Shown here: positions 45,042 to 55,639 of the stretch, piece by piece
Position numbering within the stretch: position 1 is the stretch's first letter
Layout: each line of letters starts with the position of its first letter
Assembly (NCBI RefSeq): GCF_031127835.1
Contig: NZ_JARXHX010000019.1
Span: forward strand, 1 to 64,000
Length of the DNA stretch: 64,000 nucleotides
Direction of reading: 5' to 3'
Source: Pelagicoccus sp. SDUM812002
GTDB taxonomy: Bacteria; Verrucomicrobiota; Verrucomicrobiia; Opitutales; Opitutaceae
Notes under the pieces: generated by a model
Told to the model about the DNA's origin: nothing
What the model saw: the letters and a program-made list of their open reading frames with translations, nothing else
Database searches by the model: none
Made by a program: the position numbers and the translations under genes

Positions 45042-46505
45042 ATGTATCAGGACTCACATCGCATCCCTCGACGCACAAAAATCATCTTCACCATCGGTCC
45101 AGCGACCGACAGTGAAGAGATGCTCGAAAGCTTAATCGGCGAACATTACGTCGACATTTGCCGCATCAACATGGCGCACGCCGACCACGACTACGTACGA
45201 AAAGTAGTCCGTCGCGTCCGTAAGGTGGGAGAACGCCTTAACCGCCATATCCCCATCATGATGGACGTCAAAGGTCCAGAGGTCCGGACCGGCGACCTGG
45301 AAGCACCTATCGAGCTACGAGAAGGCGAAACCTTCGACTTCACCATCAAGCCTGGTGGCGAAGATGCCAGAGGCAGCAGCGGCGAAGAAATTCGGTCCGT
45401 AGACGTTAACTACGCGGAGCTGATCAACGACGTCGAAGTCGGCTCCATCGTCCTCGTGGACAACGGCCTCATCCGTCTCGAAGTTCTTGAAAAGATCAAC
45501 AACCGCATCCGCTGCAAGGTACTGATCCCCGGTGAACTCACCAGCCGCCGTCACATCAACCTTCCAGGGGTCAAGGTCAACCTGCCCGCCCTCACCGAGA
45601 AGGACCGCAACGACACCCGAGTCGGAATCGAGGAGGGCGTGGATTTCTACGCCCTTTCCTTCGTTCGCGAGAGCTCGGACCTGCAACTCTTGCGCGACTT
45701 CCTCGACACAAACGGAGCCCACCGATCGCTCATTATCGCTAAGATCGAAGACCAGTCGGCGATCTCGAACCTGCACAGTATCGTGCAGGATTGCGACGGA
45801 CTCATGGTAGCCCGCGGAGACCTCGGAATCGAGTGTCCTTTCGAAACTTTGCCGACCATCCAGCGCAAGGCCGTAAAAGCCTGCCTCACCCTCGGAAAGC
45901 CCGTTATCATTGCGACTCACATGCTCGAGTCCATGATCAGTAGCCCTATGCCTACCCGAGCCGAGGTGTCAGATGTCGCCAACGCGGTACTCGAGGAAGC
46001 AGACTGCGTCATGCTTTCCGGCGAGACAACCATCGGCCAGTACCCTGAAGAATGCGTGGACGCCATCACTAAGATATCCACCGAGGTCGACCGAAACGGT
46101 GAGAAGACTAGGTTTGCGAAGCACTTCTCGCTCAACAGCGACAAGGCCAAGATCCAGCACTCCGCCGTCGTCATGGCAAATGAGCTCAACGCCGTCGCCA
46201 TTATTTGCTTCACCCGTAGCGGCAACATGGCCAAGGGCGTATCCGCTCTTCGTCCTGAGCGCTCTCCCATCTTTGCCTTCTCGAACTCTCACGACACCAT
46301 CAAGCAGCTTCGCATGCACCATGGCGTGATCCCTTTCGAGATGATCTTCTGCACCGAGCCGGACGCCACCGTCAGCCGCGCTATGAAGCACCTCAAAAAG
46401 ATGGGGTACCTCATCCCTGGAGACAAAATCGTAGTCGTGTCCGACATTCTCGCATCCGACTCCGTTATCGACTCAATCCAGTTGCGTACCGTCTCCGCGG
46501 ATTAA
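45042..46505 (+). CDS. pyk: Pyruvate kinase
   Basis: A 487-residue enzyme for phosphoenolpyruvate + ADP to pyruvate + ATP, the last step of glycolysis. Visible family landmarks: TKIIFTIGPA (about 12-21), CRINMAHADH (the usual RLNFSHG position, here with Asn-Met-Ala), MMDVKGPEVRTG (substrate Lys/Arg), the IIAKIEDQSAI block with the catalytic Lys, GLMVARGDLGIE and SGETTIGQYPEE. The C-terminal domain completes the fold. The length and order are normal. It stands as a monocistron with its own strong terminator. Confidence 0.93.
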   Translation: MYQDSHRIPRRTKIIFTIGPATDSEEMLESLIGEHYVDICRINMAHADHDYVRKVVRRVRKVGERLNRHIPIMMDVKGPEVRTGDLEAPIELREGETFDFTIKPGGEDARGSSGEEIRSVDVNYAELINDVEVGSIVLVDNGLIRLEVLEKINNRIRCKVLIPGELTSRRHINLPGVKVNLPALTEKDRNDTRVGIEEGVDFYALSFVRESSDLQLLRDFLDTNGAHRSLIIAKIEDQSAISNLHSIVQDCDGLMVARGDLGIECPFETLPTIQRKAVKACLTLGKPVIIATHMLESMISSPMPTRAEVSDVANAVLEEADCVMLSGETTIGQYPEECVDAITKISTEVDRNGEKTRFAKHFSLNSDKAKIQHSAVVMANELNAVAIICFTRSGNMAKGVSALRPERSPIFAFSNSHDTIKQLRMHHGVIPFEMIFCTEPDATVSRAMKHLKKMGYLIPGDKIVVVSDILASDSVIDSIQLRTVSAD

Positions 46506-46553
46506 AGGAGATACGCGTATCCGCCGCGTCCTCTCAAGCAAGTTTCCAACTAC

Positions 46554-46584
46554 AAACGCGAGCCCAACCGGCTCGCGTTTTTCG
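46554..46584 (+). terminator. Rho-independent terminator of pyruvate kinase
   Basis: An 11-bp stem (46554-46564 with 46570-46580), 5-nt loop CAACC, then TT and the T run. It lies 49 bp after the stop. Confidence 0.85.
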
Positions 46585-46623
46585 TGTCGGAGTTCAACCG
46601 TCATCCCTACCAACGCAACGCCC

Positions 46624-48036
46624 CTAGAAACGGTGGACGTAGAAGCCATGCTTGGTTCGACTGCCGATTGTGTAATGGCACGCGGCGATCAGGAACGGCA
46701 ACCATATGAGCACCTGCAAAGTCCAAGGCATTGACCAAACATCGGTGTCTCCAAATATTCGATACGCACCGAAATAGGCAAACATCGACAAGCTCGTCAC
46801 TCGAAAGACGTAGTTCCCTTGTCCCACGCCCACTATCGCCAACATCAGAATACTCCACGGATAAACTGTCGTCGCCAAAGCGATCGTCCAAACAAGGTAA
46901 AAGGACATGAAACGCTCGAGACTCTCGCAAGCGTGCACCATCCAAACCGTGGCCAGACAGAGGATCGAGAGGAAAAAGATAGGGCTGATCTGAAAACCCG
47001 TGACGAATGAGATCATCGCCGGAATAAGGGATATACTACGCTCCCCGGGACCAAATTCCGGAGCTATGATCTTAGAAAAATCTACATTCAGCGAAATCGA
47101 CGCCCACATCAATGAGAGGACCAGCGGAGCCGCTGCAAAGACCAAAGTCACAAGTCCTGCTCGTATGCCGCTACGTTTCAAGACATGCCAAATCAACCAA
47201 AGCAAGCCCGGCACCATCAGCACGTTCATAGCGGCTCCGATTCCCATCAAAAGCGCAGCCACGCATACCAGTTGCCCGAGAGCGCTGCCGATACCACCCG
47301 AGGCCTTTATTGCAGAAACGCCCCCCTTCTGATCTATCCAAAATTCCCAAATAAGGTAGCCCGCTACAAACGGCAGCAGGTACAGGCAATAGTCGATGCC
47401 AAGTCCCCCGACCGCATAAATCACAAGCGGATTCCAAGCATAAAGCGCCGCTCTATCCGCTCCAAACCTCAAGGCGAAAAGCAAGCAAAGGGCTAAGTCA
47501 AAAACCACCAGCAGCGATTTGAACCAATTTTGCGGATCTCCCAATTCGTCGAACGCGCTGTACACCCAAAGCAGCCCGGGCAGATAGCGGGACGGCCTGT
47601 CCTTGTCTCGCACCGACTCCCAATGGTCTCCGCGAAAAGGCACCAACCTGTCTGCGCTAGGCGCCAATTCGTAAGGATTGTGCTCCGCAGCCAAGATCTT
47701 GCTGTCCCAAAGGCGACGGTTCAGCAGATCCCCCGTTTCGACTGGCAGCATCGCGATACGCGCCACCGCAGCGACAAGCAGCATCAGCCAAGTCAGGCGC
47801 TTCGCAAAGTGCCACGATAGCAGGTATCCGAGGGCGATGAACCCGAAGCTGATTTGAAATTTGGATACGTTTTCCGCAAAACCCAAATCCGAGAAACCAA
47901 CAAGGCGGAAACTTCCTAGCAACACCAAGGCCGCCGCCAAGAACGGCAGCACGAAGTCGCGCCGCTTGGTGCGGTAGAACGAGCCTCTGCTCGAACCTCC
48001 GCTCGGTTGATTTAATATTGCCGAATTCCTACGCAT
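46624..48036 (-). CDS. Polytopic membrane protein, GT-C-type mannosyltransferase-like
   Basis: A 470-residue protein with about 10-12 hydrophobic segments. After the second helix comes GDLLNRRLWDSKILAAEHNPYELAPSAD, which follows the pattern D-x-x-R-x-x-W-D ... NPY-x-x-P of membrane-embedded GT-C glycosyltransferases using polyprenyl-phosphate sugars. The loop Asp of the canonical D-Y-R-Y-L-W-D-G motif is retained. The C-terminus is charged. It is probably an inner-membrane glycosyltransferase for envelope polysaccharides. It is monocistronic and convergent with pyruvate kinase. The donor sugar cannot be inferred. It is the second large membrane GT-C candidate in the window. Confidence 0.55.
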   Translation of the reverse strand: MRRNSAILNQPSGGSSRGSFYRTKRRDFVLPFLAAALVLLGSFRLVGFSDLGFAENVSKFQISFGFIALGYLLSWHFAKRLTWLMLLVAAVARIAMLPVETGDLLNRRLWDSKILAAEHNPYELAPSADRLVPFRGDHWESVRDKDRPSRYLPGLLWVYSAFDELGDPQNWFKSLLVVFDLALCLLFALRFGADRAALYAWNPLVIYAVGGLGIDYCLYLLPFVAGYLIWEFWIDQKGGVSAIKASGGIGSALGQLVCVAALLMGIGAAMNVLMVPGLLWLIWHVLKRSGIRAGLVTLVFAAAPLVLSLMWASISLNVDFSKIIAPEFGPGERSISLIPAMISFVTGFQISPIFFLSILCLATVWMVHACESLERFMSFYLVWTIALATTVYPWSILMLAIVGVGQGNYVFRVTSLSMFAYFGAYRIFGDTDVWSMPWTLQVLIWLPFLIAACHYTIGSRTKHGFYVHRF

Positions 48037-48261
48037 AAATGGCTAAGAATCAAAGGGCTGCCAATCTGGGGATGGCAGCTCAACCCCAACTCTTGGCATT
48101 TCCGCGATGCACTCAAGCAATATGCGGCCCGATTCGTATAATTAGAAAGTAATAGCTCGATTTGAGCTTACTGCTTTGTGATCCGCCACTTGCGCATGCA
48201 TGGGCTCAGACTAAGCTAGTACATTTCCCAGACAATTCGCATCACCCGAGATAGACACCCC

Positions 48262-49599
48262 ATGAGCTCATATTTGCACCGATCCCTCGAAACGTTAACG
48301 GATCGAAACCCGTCCCAAGCCTTATTTAAACAAGCGGTCACGGAAGTTTTCGAATCGCTCGAGCCGCTGCTCCACGAGATCCCAGAAATCGAAGCGAACG
48401 CTATCTTGGAACGAATCTCCGAACCGGAGCGCCAGATCATGTTTCGCGTAACTTGGGTCGACGACCAAGGGTGTATCCAAGTCAACCGGGGATACCGAGT
48501 CGGCTTCTCCTCCGCCCTCGGCCCCTACAAGGGTGGCATGCGTTTTCATCCTTCGGTCGAGCTCGACGTCATCAAATTTCTCGCTTTCGAGCAAATCTTC
48601 AAGAACAGCCTCACCGGCCTCGGCATCGGCGGCGGAAAGGGAGGCTCCGACTTCGACCCCAAGGGCAAGTCCGACGGAGAAGTCATGCGCTTTTGCCAAG
48701 CCTTCATGAGCGAACTCTACCACTTCGTAGGAGAAGACACCGACGTGCCCGCAGGCGACATCGGCGTCGGGGCCCGCGAAATCGGGTATTTGGCCGGCCA
48801 ATACAAACGGCTCACCAAACGTTTCGCCCACGGCGTTCTCACTGGCAAGCAAGTCGGCCTCGGCGGATCTCTCGCCCGTAAAGAAGCCACCGGATACGGC
48901 GCCGTTTACTTCGCAGCCGAAATGCTAGCTACCCGCCAAGACAGCCTGAAGGGAAAGCATTGCGTCGTGTCTGGCTCCGGCAACGTCGCCATCTACTGTG
49001 CCCGAAAAATCCAAGAGCTTGGCGGCAAAGTCATGGCAATGTCCGATTCCACCGGCTGCGTACACGATCCAGCGGGGATTGACCTTGATATCGTAACCGC
49101 TTTGAAGGAAGTCGAACGCGCTCGAATATCTGAGTATTCAAATCGACGCCACGGGTCGAAATTTTTCGAGCAACAGAAGGTTTGGAATTTTCCCTGCGAA
49201 GTGGCCTTCCCTTGCGCGACCCAGAACGAGCTAGCCCTCGAAGATGCCAAGGCATTGCTCGAAAATGGATGCCAAGCGGTCATCGAAGGGGCCAACATGC
49301 CAACCACTCCCGAAGCCATCGCCCTACTTCGCGAGAAGGGAACACTCTTCGCTCCGGGCAAAGCAGCCAATGCCGGCGGAGTCGCCGTTTCAGCTCTCGA
49401 GATGCAGCAAAACGCAGCCCTGCAAAACTGGTCTTTCGCGCAGGTCGACGACCGCCTGAAAGCCATAATGGCAAATATACACAACGACTGCGTCTTCTAC
49501 GCCAACAAGTATCGCCGCACAGAGGATTACGTCTTCGGGGCCAACGTCGCGGGATTCCTAAAAGTCGCCGAAGCCGTCAAAAGCTACGGAGTGTTCTAG
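48262..49599 (+). CDS. gdhA: NADP-specific glutamate dehydrogenase
   Basis: A 445-residue enzyme of the hexameric GDH family that assimilates ammonium into 2-oxoglutarate with NADPH. Landmarks: the substrate block VNRGYRVGFSSALGPYKGGMRF with Lys in GPYKGG, GGGKGGSDFDPKG with the second catalytic Lys, DTDVPAGDIGVG, and the Rossmann GSGNVA with a TGYG preceding block. The length matches the Escherichia coli GdhA class (447). The NADP preference is an inference from that class. It is 184 bp upstream of the second FG-GAP giant and has its own upstream region. Confidence 0.93.
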   Translation: MSSYLHRSLETLTDRNPSQALFKQAVTEVFESLEPLLHEIPEIEANAILERISEPERQIMFRVTWVDDQGCIQVNRGYRVGFSSALGPYKGGMRFHPSVELDVIKFLAFEQIFKNSLTGLGIGGGKGGSDFDPKGKSDGEVMRFCQAFMSELYHFVGEDTDVPAGDIGVGAREIGYLAGQYKRLTKRFAHGVLTGKQVGLGGSLARKEATGYGAVYFAAEMLATRQDSLKGKHCVVSGSGNVAIYCARKIQELGGKVMAMSDSTGCVHDPAGIDLDIVTALKEVERARISEYSNRRHGSKFFEQQKVWNFPCEVAFPCATQNELALEDAKALLENGCQAVIEGANMPTTPEAIALLREKGTLFAPGKAANAGGVAVSALEMQQNAALQNWSFAQVDDRLKAIMANIHNDCVFYANKYRRTEDYVFGANVAGFLKVAEAVKSYGVF

Positions 49600-49783
49600 T
49601 CAGCGAACTTCCGGCGAGCGGAAATCGCCGTGTCCGCAGGCAAATGCAGCCCATTACTTTCGCAATACTGGTTGTGTAATAGGCTTCATAACGCTTCGTT
49701 ATAGACACATTTGAGCCGGGTTTACTCTTCCATACAGACGCCTTTCCCTTACCTTTTTAGGACTACTCCGAACTTACCCTACT

Positions 49784-52700
49784 ATGAATAAACTTCCCTT
49801 GATCCTCGCAGGGTTGCTCCTTCCATCGTGTCTCCTTGCAGACTTTGAAAAAGCACCACTCGCCCCTCGAAGCACGCCAGCAGGTGAAACTCTCTTCAGT
49901 AAGCTGACGCCGGGTGAAATCGGCCTGGCCGGCAAGAACGCGTATGCAGATCCCGAGATGTGGGGCGAAAAGTATGGCGAGTTTCAAGGTGGTGCCGTCG
50001 GGACAGGTTTGGCTGCAGGCGATATCGACGGCGATGGACTCGTCGACCTTTTCGCCGTCACAAAGACGGGACCCAACCGCCTCTACCGCCAAGTCGCTCC
50101 CCTGCAATTCGTCGACATAGCCGCCCAATCAGGTGTGATGGGAGGCGAGTCTTGGGGAACAGGTTGCTCCTTCGCCGATATCGATAACGACGGCGACCTC
50201 GACCTTTACGTCTGCCAATTCGATGCCCCCAACCTGCTCTACATAAACGACGGAAACGGGAAATTCACCGAGGCGGCAGCGGCAGCTGGAATCGCTGTCC
50301 AATCTGGCAGCGTCATCGGGGCATTCGAGGACTACGACCGTGACGGCGACCTCGACCTCTTCCTCCTCACCAACGTTCTCGACGCAACCGGAAATCCGGA
50401 AGGCGAGCCCGACCTGCTCTTCCAAAACCAAGGCGACGGTACCTTCAAGGAAGCCACAGGTGCGGCAGGCATCGCAGACGATCGGGGAAAGGGACACTCC
50501 GCCACTTGGTGGGATGCCAATGGCGACCAGTGGCCAGACCTGTATGTATCAAACGATTTCGAAGCGCCCGACCACCTGTATAAGAACAATGGCGACGGAA
50601 CGTTCACAGACATTACTGACCTAGCCCTCCCTCATACCGCATGGTATTCGATGGGGTCTGATTTTGGCGACATCAACAACGACGGCCGACTCGACCTCCT
50701 CACCGCCGACATGGCCAACACGACCCACTTCAAGTCGAAAGTCACCATGGGCGACATGGGAGGATGGGTAGACTACTTCGATGCCCAAGTAACGCCGCAG
50801 TACATGAAAAATGCGGTCTTCCTCAACTCCGGCACCCACCGATTCATGGAAGTTGCCAAGATGACCGGCCTCTCCAGTACGGACTGGACATGGTCTACCC
50901 GCTTCGAAGATTTCGATAACGACGGTTGGCTCGACCTGCACGTCACCAACGGCATGGTTCGTTCCTTCACGGACTCCGACATGGTGAACAAGATCAAGAG
51001 TCTCCAATCGAAGCGCCAGGTCATCGCCCTCGTTAAAAACAGTCCTGTCCTTCGCGAGAAAAATCTAGCCTTTCGTAATGATGGAGCGGATACGCTACAT
51101 TTCTCGAAGGTTACCAGCGAATGGGGCTTAGAACACGAAGGCGTTTCCTTCGGATCCGTTTCTGCTGACTTCGATAATGACGGCGACCTAGATCTCGTTT
51201 ACGCCAACTACGAGGATGAGCTATCCTTCTACCGCAACGATAGCCAAAGCAACTCGCTTGTCATCGAACTAGATGGGACTCGCAGCAATAGCCACGGCAT
51301 CGGAGCCCAGGTCGTCCTCGAGACCAGCCAGGGTACCCAAATCCGTAAGCTCACCGTAGCACGAGGTGTCCTTTCTTCTTCCCAAGCAATCGCTCACTTC
51401 GGACTCGGTGGCGACACCACCGCTAAATCCCTCACCGTATATTGGCCAAGCGGCAGCGTTCAGACGTTTAACGATATCCCCGCACAGCAACGCATCCGTA
51501 TCCAAGAGCCCGACACAGGCCCGAGTCCATCGCCTGCAAAAGAATCGATCACCACAGTCAAAGGACTCTTCGCTGAGAGCGCTAACACGCTCGGTCTGGA
51601 TTTCGAGCACAAAGAGGAGACCTTCGACGATATGGTTCGCCAGCCACTTCTTCCGCACCGCATGAACACCTTGGGCGGCGGGATCGCAATCGGCGACGCC
51701 GATTCAGATGGCGACTCTGATATCTACTTCTCGGGAGCAGCAGGCCAGGCCGGAGCCCTCTACCTGAACAATGGGAAAGGGCACTATTCGAAAGACGCAA
51801 GTGCTCAACCTTGGGATAAGAAGATCCAGACCGAAGAAATGGCTCCTCTCTGGGTTGACCTAAATCGCGACGGGCTGCTCGACCTCTACGTCTCCTCCGG
51901 GAGCGTCGAGACGGAAGCCGGAGACAGTTCCCTCAGCGACAGCTTGTATTTAAATGTTGGAAACGGACGGTTCGCTGAGGCAGACGCCAGTGAATTCAAC
52001 CCCGTCTCTTCCAGTAACTCAGTCGTGGCCGCTGCAGACTTTGACGCAGACGGAGACATCGACCTTTTTGTTGGCGGGCGAGTCGTTCCAGGAGAATACC
52101 CACGAGCCCCTCGCAGCGCCCTTCTTCGAAACGATGGCGGTGTCTTGGTCGATGTGACGGACGAAGTCGCTCCTGGTCTCGCTGAGTCCGGCATGGTCAC
52201 GGCGGCTCTTTGGACAAACGCCCAAGGCTTATCATCAAGAGACCTGCTCGTTCTCGCGGAGCTCGAAGCCCCCAGATATTTCGAGAACCGTAGCGGCAAG
52301 CTCACGGAATCGACTCACGACAAGGGTCTCGGAAACCTGAAAGGTTGGTGGAATTCGCTGACCGCGGCCGACGTCGATAACGACGGGGACATCGATTACG
52401 TCGCAGGAAACCTTGGTTTCAACACCAAGTACAAAGCCAATTCCGCTCACCCCTTTCGCATCTACTTCAACGACTTCGAAGGCACTGGAAAGTGTAACGT
52501 CGTCGAAGCGAAGTACGAAGGCGACAACCTCCTGCCCGTGCGCGGTCGAAGCTGCAGTTCTCGAGCGATGCCTTCCATCGCCGAGAAGTTCCCGACCTTC
52601 CACGATTTCGGAGCTGCTAGCTTGGAGTCGGTATACGCACCCGAAAAGCTGCAGGAATCGTTGGTCAAAGAAGCGACTGAGCTGGGAAGTGGGATATTCA

Positions 52701-53356
52701 TCAATAACGGTCCCCAAAAGGCATTTAGCTTCAAACACCTCCCTCGCGTAGCTCAGATCGCACCGATATACGGCATCGCCGCGGCAGATTTCAACGGAGA
52801 CGGAAACATCGACCTAGCCCTGGCCCAAAACTTTAACGGGCCCCAGGTCGAAACCGGACGCTACGATGGAGGGATCGGACTTCTCCTCATCGGTGATGGT
52901 ACTGGCAGTTTTCGCGGAGCCGAAGCAGACGAGAGCGGTATCTTCATCGAAGACGAGGCACGCGGCATGGCAGTCGCAGACTTGAACTCGGACGGTTGGC
53001 CGGACCTGCTTACGAGTCGGCCGAACAACGCGATCCAAGCTTACCTCAATACCGGCGAAACGAGCCACAAATCCATGGCGATCAGCCTTCGTTCCGCAAC
53101 CCCGGGGAATCCGCAAGCGCTCGGAGCTGAGATATTGGTTGTCTATTCGGATGCTTCCAAACGTGCCTTCGAGCTCAGTGGAAATTCGGGCTACCTCTCT
53201 CAGAACGAAGCCTGCATCTACCTTGGAGTCACTGATTCGCTGAAACCTGAGAGAATTGAAATAACCTGGCCCGATGGAAGCCAAAGCCAAAGCAATATCG
53301 ACAGTAACAAAAACTTCCAGCTGATTGAGCAGAACGACCAGCTCGCCGCTCGATAG
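49784..53356 (+). CDS. Giant secreted FG-GAP/VCBS repeat protein with two ASPIC/UnbV domains (paralogue of 26823-30377)
   Basis: A 1190-residue protein with a signal peptide (about 1-20, AGLLLPSCLLA, also a possible lipoprotein motif LLPSC that does not fit well). About 13 calcium-loop repeats (DIDGDGLVDLF, DFDNDGWLDLH, DVDNDGDIDYV, DFNGDGNIDLA and others) are arranged in two propeller blocks. Each block ends in an ASPIC/UnbV module: GIGAQVVLETSQG ... HFGLG ... VYWPSG in the middle, and LGAEILVVYSD ... ITWPDG at the end. The opening L-x-P-x-x-x-G-x-x-x-x-x-x-Y-x-D-P-x-M-W-G and following motifs match the protein at 26823-30377 almost position for position, so the two are paralogues. The function is unknown. 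A 10-bp hairpin follows, and the DUF255 gene begins 73 bp downstream. Confidence 0.85.
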   Translation: MNKLPLILAGLLLPSCLLADFEKAPLAPRSTPAGETLFSKLTPGEIGLAGKNAYADPEMWGEKYGEFQGGAVGTGLAAGDIDGDGLVDLFAVTKTGPNRLYRQVAPLQFVDIAAQSGVMGGESWGTGCSFADIDNDGDLDLYVCQFDAPNLLYINDGNGKFTEAAAAAGIAVQSGSVIGAFEDYDRDGDLDLFLLTNVLDATGNPEGEPDLLFQNQGDGTFKEATGAAGIADDRGKGHSATWWDANGDQWPDLYVSNDFEAPDHLYKNNGDGTFTDITDLALPHTAWYSMGSDFGDINNDGRLDLLTADMANTTHFKSKVTMGDMGGWVDYFDAQVTPQYMKNAVFLNSGTHRFMEVAKMTGLSSTDWTWSTRFEDFDNDGWLDLHVTNGMVRSFTDSDMVNKIKSLQSKRQVIALVKNSPVLREKNLAFRNDGADTLHFSKVTSEWGLEHEGVSFGSVSADFDNDGDLDLVYANYEDELSFYRNDSQSNSLVIELDGTRSNSHGIGAQVVLETSQGTQIRKLTVARGVLSSSQAIAHFGLGGDTTAKSLTVYWPSGSVQTFNDIPAQQRIRIQEPDTGPSPSPAKESITTVKGLFAESANTLGLDFEHKEETFDDMVRQPLLPHRMNTLGGGIAIGDADSDGDSDIYFSGAAGQAGALYLNNGKGHYSKDASAQPWDKKIQTEEMAPLWVDLNRDGLLDLYVSSGSVETEAGDSSLSDSLYLNVGNGRFAEADASEFNPVSSSNSVVAAADFDADGDIDLFVGGRVVPGEYPRAPRSALLRNDGGVLVDVTDEVAPGLAESGMVTAALWTNAQGLSSRDLLVLAELEAPRYFENRSGKLTESTHDKGLGNLKGWWNSLTAADVDNDGDIDYVAGNLGFNTKYKANSAHPFRIYFNDFEGTGKCNVVEAKYEGDNLLPVRGRSCSSRAMPSIAEKFPTFHDFGAASLESVYAPEKLQESLVKEATELGSGIFINNGPQKAFSFKHLPRVAQIAPIYGIAAADFNGDGNIDLALAQNFNGPQVETGRYDGGIGLLLIGDGTGSFRGAEADESGIFIEDEARGMAVADLNSDGWPDLLTSRPNNAIQAYLNTGETSHKSMAISLRSATPGNPQALGAEILVVYSDASKRAFELSGNSGYLSQNEACIYLGVTDSLKPERIEITWPDGSQSQSNIDSNKNFQLIEQNDQLAAR

Positions 53357-53394
53357 ATCGATACTGGAATCTCGAACGAACTAATTCCCCCTTG

Positions 53395-53420
53395 CTGGCC
53401 TGTCTCCGACAGGCCAGTTT
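53395..53420 (+). terminator. Hairpin after FG-GAP giant, possible terminator
   Basis: A 10-bp stem (53395-53404 with 53408-53417) around a 3-nt loop, then only TTT. It may be a weak terminator. It lies between the giant and the DUF255 gene. Confidence 0.55.
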
Positions 53421-53429
53421 CGCATCTAC

Positions 53430-55619
53430 ATGCTTCGTCTTATAGCACTCTTCTTCATTGCGTTTCACGCATCTCCATTGGCGCTTTTCGCGAATAGGCT
53501 GAGCGATTCGCAGTCCCCCTATCTCCTGCAGCACGCAGACAACCCAGTCGACTGGTACCCTTGGGGCGAGGAAGCTTTCTCAAAAGCTCAAGCTGAGAAT
53601 AAGCTGGTCTTCGTATCAATCGGCTACTCGACTTGCCATTGGTGCCACGTGATGAATCGCGAATCATTCTCCGACACCGAGATTGCCGCGTATCTAAACG
53701 AAAACTACGTCTGCATCAAGGTCGACCGCGAAGAGAGGCCAGATATCGACAGCGTCTATATGAACTTCGTGCAAAGCCTCACCGGCCATGGAGGTTGGCC
53801 ACTGAATGTTTGGCTGACCCCAGACAAGAAACCTTTTTTCGGCGGTACCTATTTTCCGCCTCGCGACGACCCGCGCCGCGGGAGGGGGTTCCTACCAATC
53901 GTTACCGAGATCAACGGATTCTGGCAAGAGGACCCAGACGGTTTGCTTGCTCGTAGTCAGTCAATCCTAGAGACTTTGAATAAGAACGACCGTGGTCCTG
54001 AAGCCTCCGACAGTGACTCAGCTCTCTCCTTGGACCGCGTCACAGAAGCCGTCTCCTCGTACCTCTTCGCTTACGACGAGGAACATAAGGGGTTTGGAAC
54101 TGGCGAAAAGTTTCCCAGCGCCAACAGTCTGAGCCTGCTTTTACGAGCCGCAGCCACACCTAACCTCCATCAGGAGGACCGAGCAACTGCTCAGCGACTA
54201 GCTCTCGAGACCCTTGAAGCCATGATCACAGGGGGAATCCACGACCAAGTCGGAGGGGGCTTCCACCGCTACACTGTGGACGCGGGGTGGAAACTTCCGC
54301 ACTTCGAAAAGATGCTCTACGACCAGGCACTGATAGCAAACGCCTTGATAGATGCCTGGCAACTCACTGGCGAGACGCGTTACCGTAGCGCAGCCATGGA
54401 TACGCTCGATTATGTCAAAACCGATTTGCGTGACAAACGAGGTGGATTCTACAGCGCCGAGGATGCTGAGAGCCCCGACCCCGACAAACCTGATGCAAAA
54501 CGGGAAGGCGCTTATTACCTCTGGACGACCAGCGACTTCGAAACCCTTTTCGAAGACCCCGATCAACGCAATTTCCTGATCGAGTATTTCGGAATCAAGG
54601 CTGCCGGCAACGCTCCCTACGGTAACTTTCCACGAGACATTTTCGATGGTTACAACACGCTTCGTGTTACCAGCAAACCCACATCCGCCGAGGAAAAAGG
54701 TTGGCTCCAAAGTGGTCTTGAAACACTCCGCTCTGCACGGGAGAGACGCGAGCGACCACACCTCGACGACAAGATCATAACCTCTTGGAATGGCCTCGCT
54801 ATTTCTTCCTTCGCTCGTGCAGGACTGGTTTTTGATCGTCCAGACTACACCCAACAAGCAATCGCCGCAGCCGAGTTTATATTCGAAGAACTCTACGACG
54901 AAAAATCGAACGTACTGTCTCGGCTTTACCGAGAAGAAGCCTCCTCCGTAGCAGGCTTCGCGGAAGACTACGCTTTTCTGATCGAAGGGCTTCTCGAGTT
55001 GTATGAAGCGACTGCTGACTACCGCTGGATTCAAAAAGCCCGCACTCTGCAAACCGCATTCGACAACAAGTTTTTGGATACAACGGACGGCGGCTATTTC
55101 CTTTTCGAGGCCACCGAAGACATCGTATTCAACCGAAGTAAACGGCCATCGGATTCAGCCCTTCCCTCGCCTAATGCTGTCAGCGCAAAAAATCTAGCGC
55201 GACTCTCACAGTTCTTTGACGACTCCGGTCTGCAAACACAGGCCGAGAATGCCATCTCCTCCTTCGCAGCGGAGCTGCAGCAAAACGGAACGACCTATCC
55301 CACTCTTCGCGAGGCTATACTCTATGTAGCAAGAAAACCGCTACAGATCGTAATCGCCGGCGACCCTAAATCCGACTCCGTACAGATGATGCTTTCGGAG
55401 GTGAATAGTCGACTGCTCCCCGCTCGCGTCCTGCTCTACGCTGACCAAGCAGAGGGACAAGCCTATCTAGGCAAGCACCTGGGATTCATTCAAACTGCTA
55501 GATCCTACGACAATTCCGCAACCGTGTTCGTCTGCGAAAACTTCGTTTGTCAGATGCCCACGGAGGATAGAGCGGTTCTCGCTAGACAACTAGACGCCAA
55601 AGGTGACACCAATCATTAG
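53430..55619 (+). CDS. Exported thioredoxin-fold DUF255 protein (SSP411/YyaL-like)
   Basis: A 729-residue protein with a probable signal peptide (about 1-21). The thioredoxin-like part (about 25-180) contains the redox pair C69-H-W-C72 in [10 protein letters not shown] and the family opening [24 protein letters not shown]. An alpha-toroid-like part follows (about 250-729, with [17 protein letters not shown] and [13 protein letters not shown]). Family members are usually cytoplasmic and of unknown function. A signal peptide on this one is notable. It begins 73 bp after the FG-GAP giant, in the same direction. Confidence 0.83.
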   Translation: MLRLIALFFIAFHASPLALFANRLSDSQSPYLLQHADNPVDWYPWGEEAFSKAQAENKLVFVSIGYSTCHWCHVMNRESFSDTEIAAYLNENYVCIKVDREERPDIDSVYMNFVQSLTGHGGWPLNVWLTPDKKPFFGGTYFPPRDDPRRGRGFLPIVTEINGFWQEDPDGLLARSQSILETLNKNDRGPEASDSDSALSLDRVTEAVSSYLFAYDEEHKGFGTGEKFPSANSLSLLLRAAATPNLHQEDRATAQRLALETLEAMITGGIHDQVGGGFHRYTVDAGWKLPHFEKMLYDQALIANALIDAWQLTGETRYRSAAMDTLDYVKTDLRDKRGGFYSAEDAESPDPDKPDAKREGAYYLWTTSDFETLFEDPDQRNFLIEYFGIKAAGNAPYGNFPRDIFDGYNTLRVTSKPTSAEEKGWLQSGLETLRSARERRERPHLDDKIITSWNGLAISSFARAGLVFDRPDYTQQAIAAAEFIFEELYDEKSNVLSRLYREEASSVAGFAEDYAFLIEGLLELYEATADYRWIQKARTLQTAFDNKFLDTTDGGYFLFEATEDIVFNRSKRPSDSALPSPNAVSAKNLARLSQFFDDSGLQTQAENAISSFAAELQQNGTTYPTLREAILYVARKPLQIVIAGDPKSDSVQMMLSEVNSRLLPARVLLYADQAEGQAYLGKHLGFIQTARSYDNSATVFVCENFVCQMPTEDRAVLARQLDAKGDTNH

Positions 55620-55639
55620 CCGGCGCCAGTATTCCAAGA

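Noticed and set aside
54198-55052. A 284-residue open frame antisense to the DUF255 gene
   Set aside because: It lacks a homologue-like domain and is the reverse-strand shadow of a well-supported gene.
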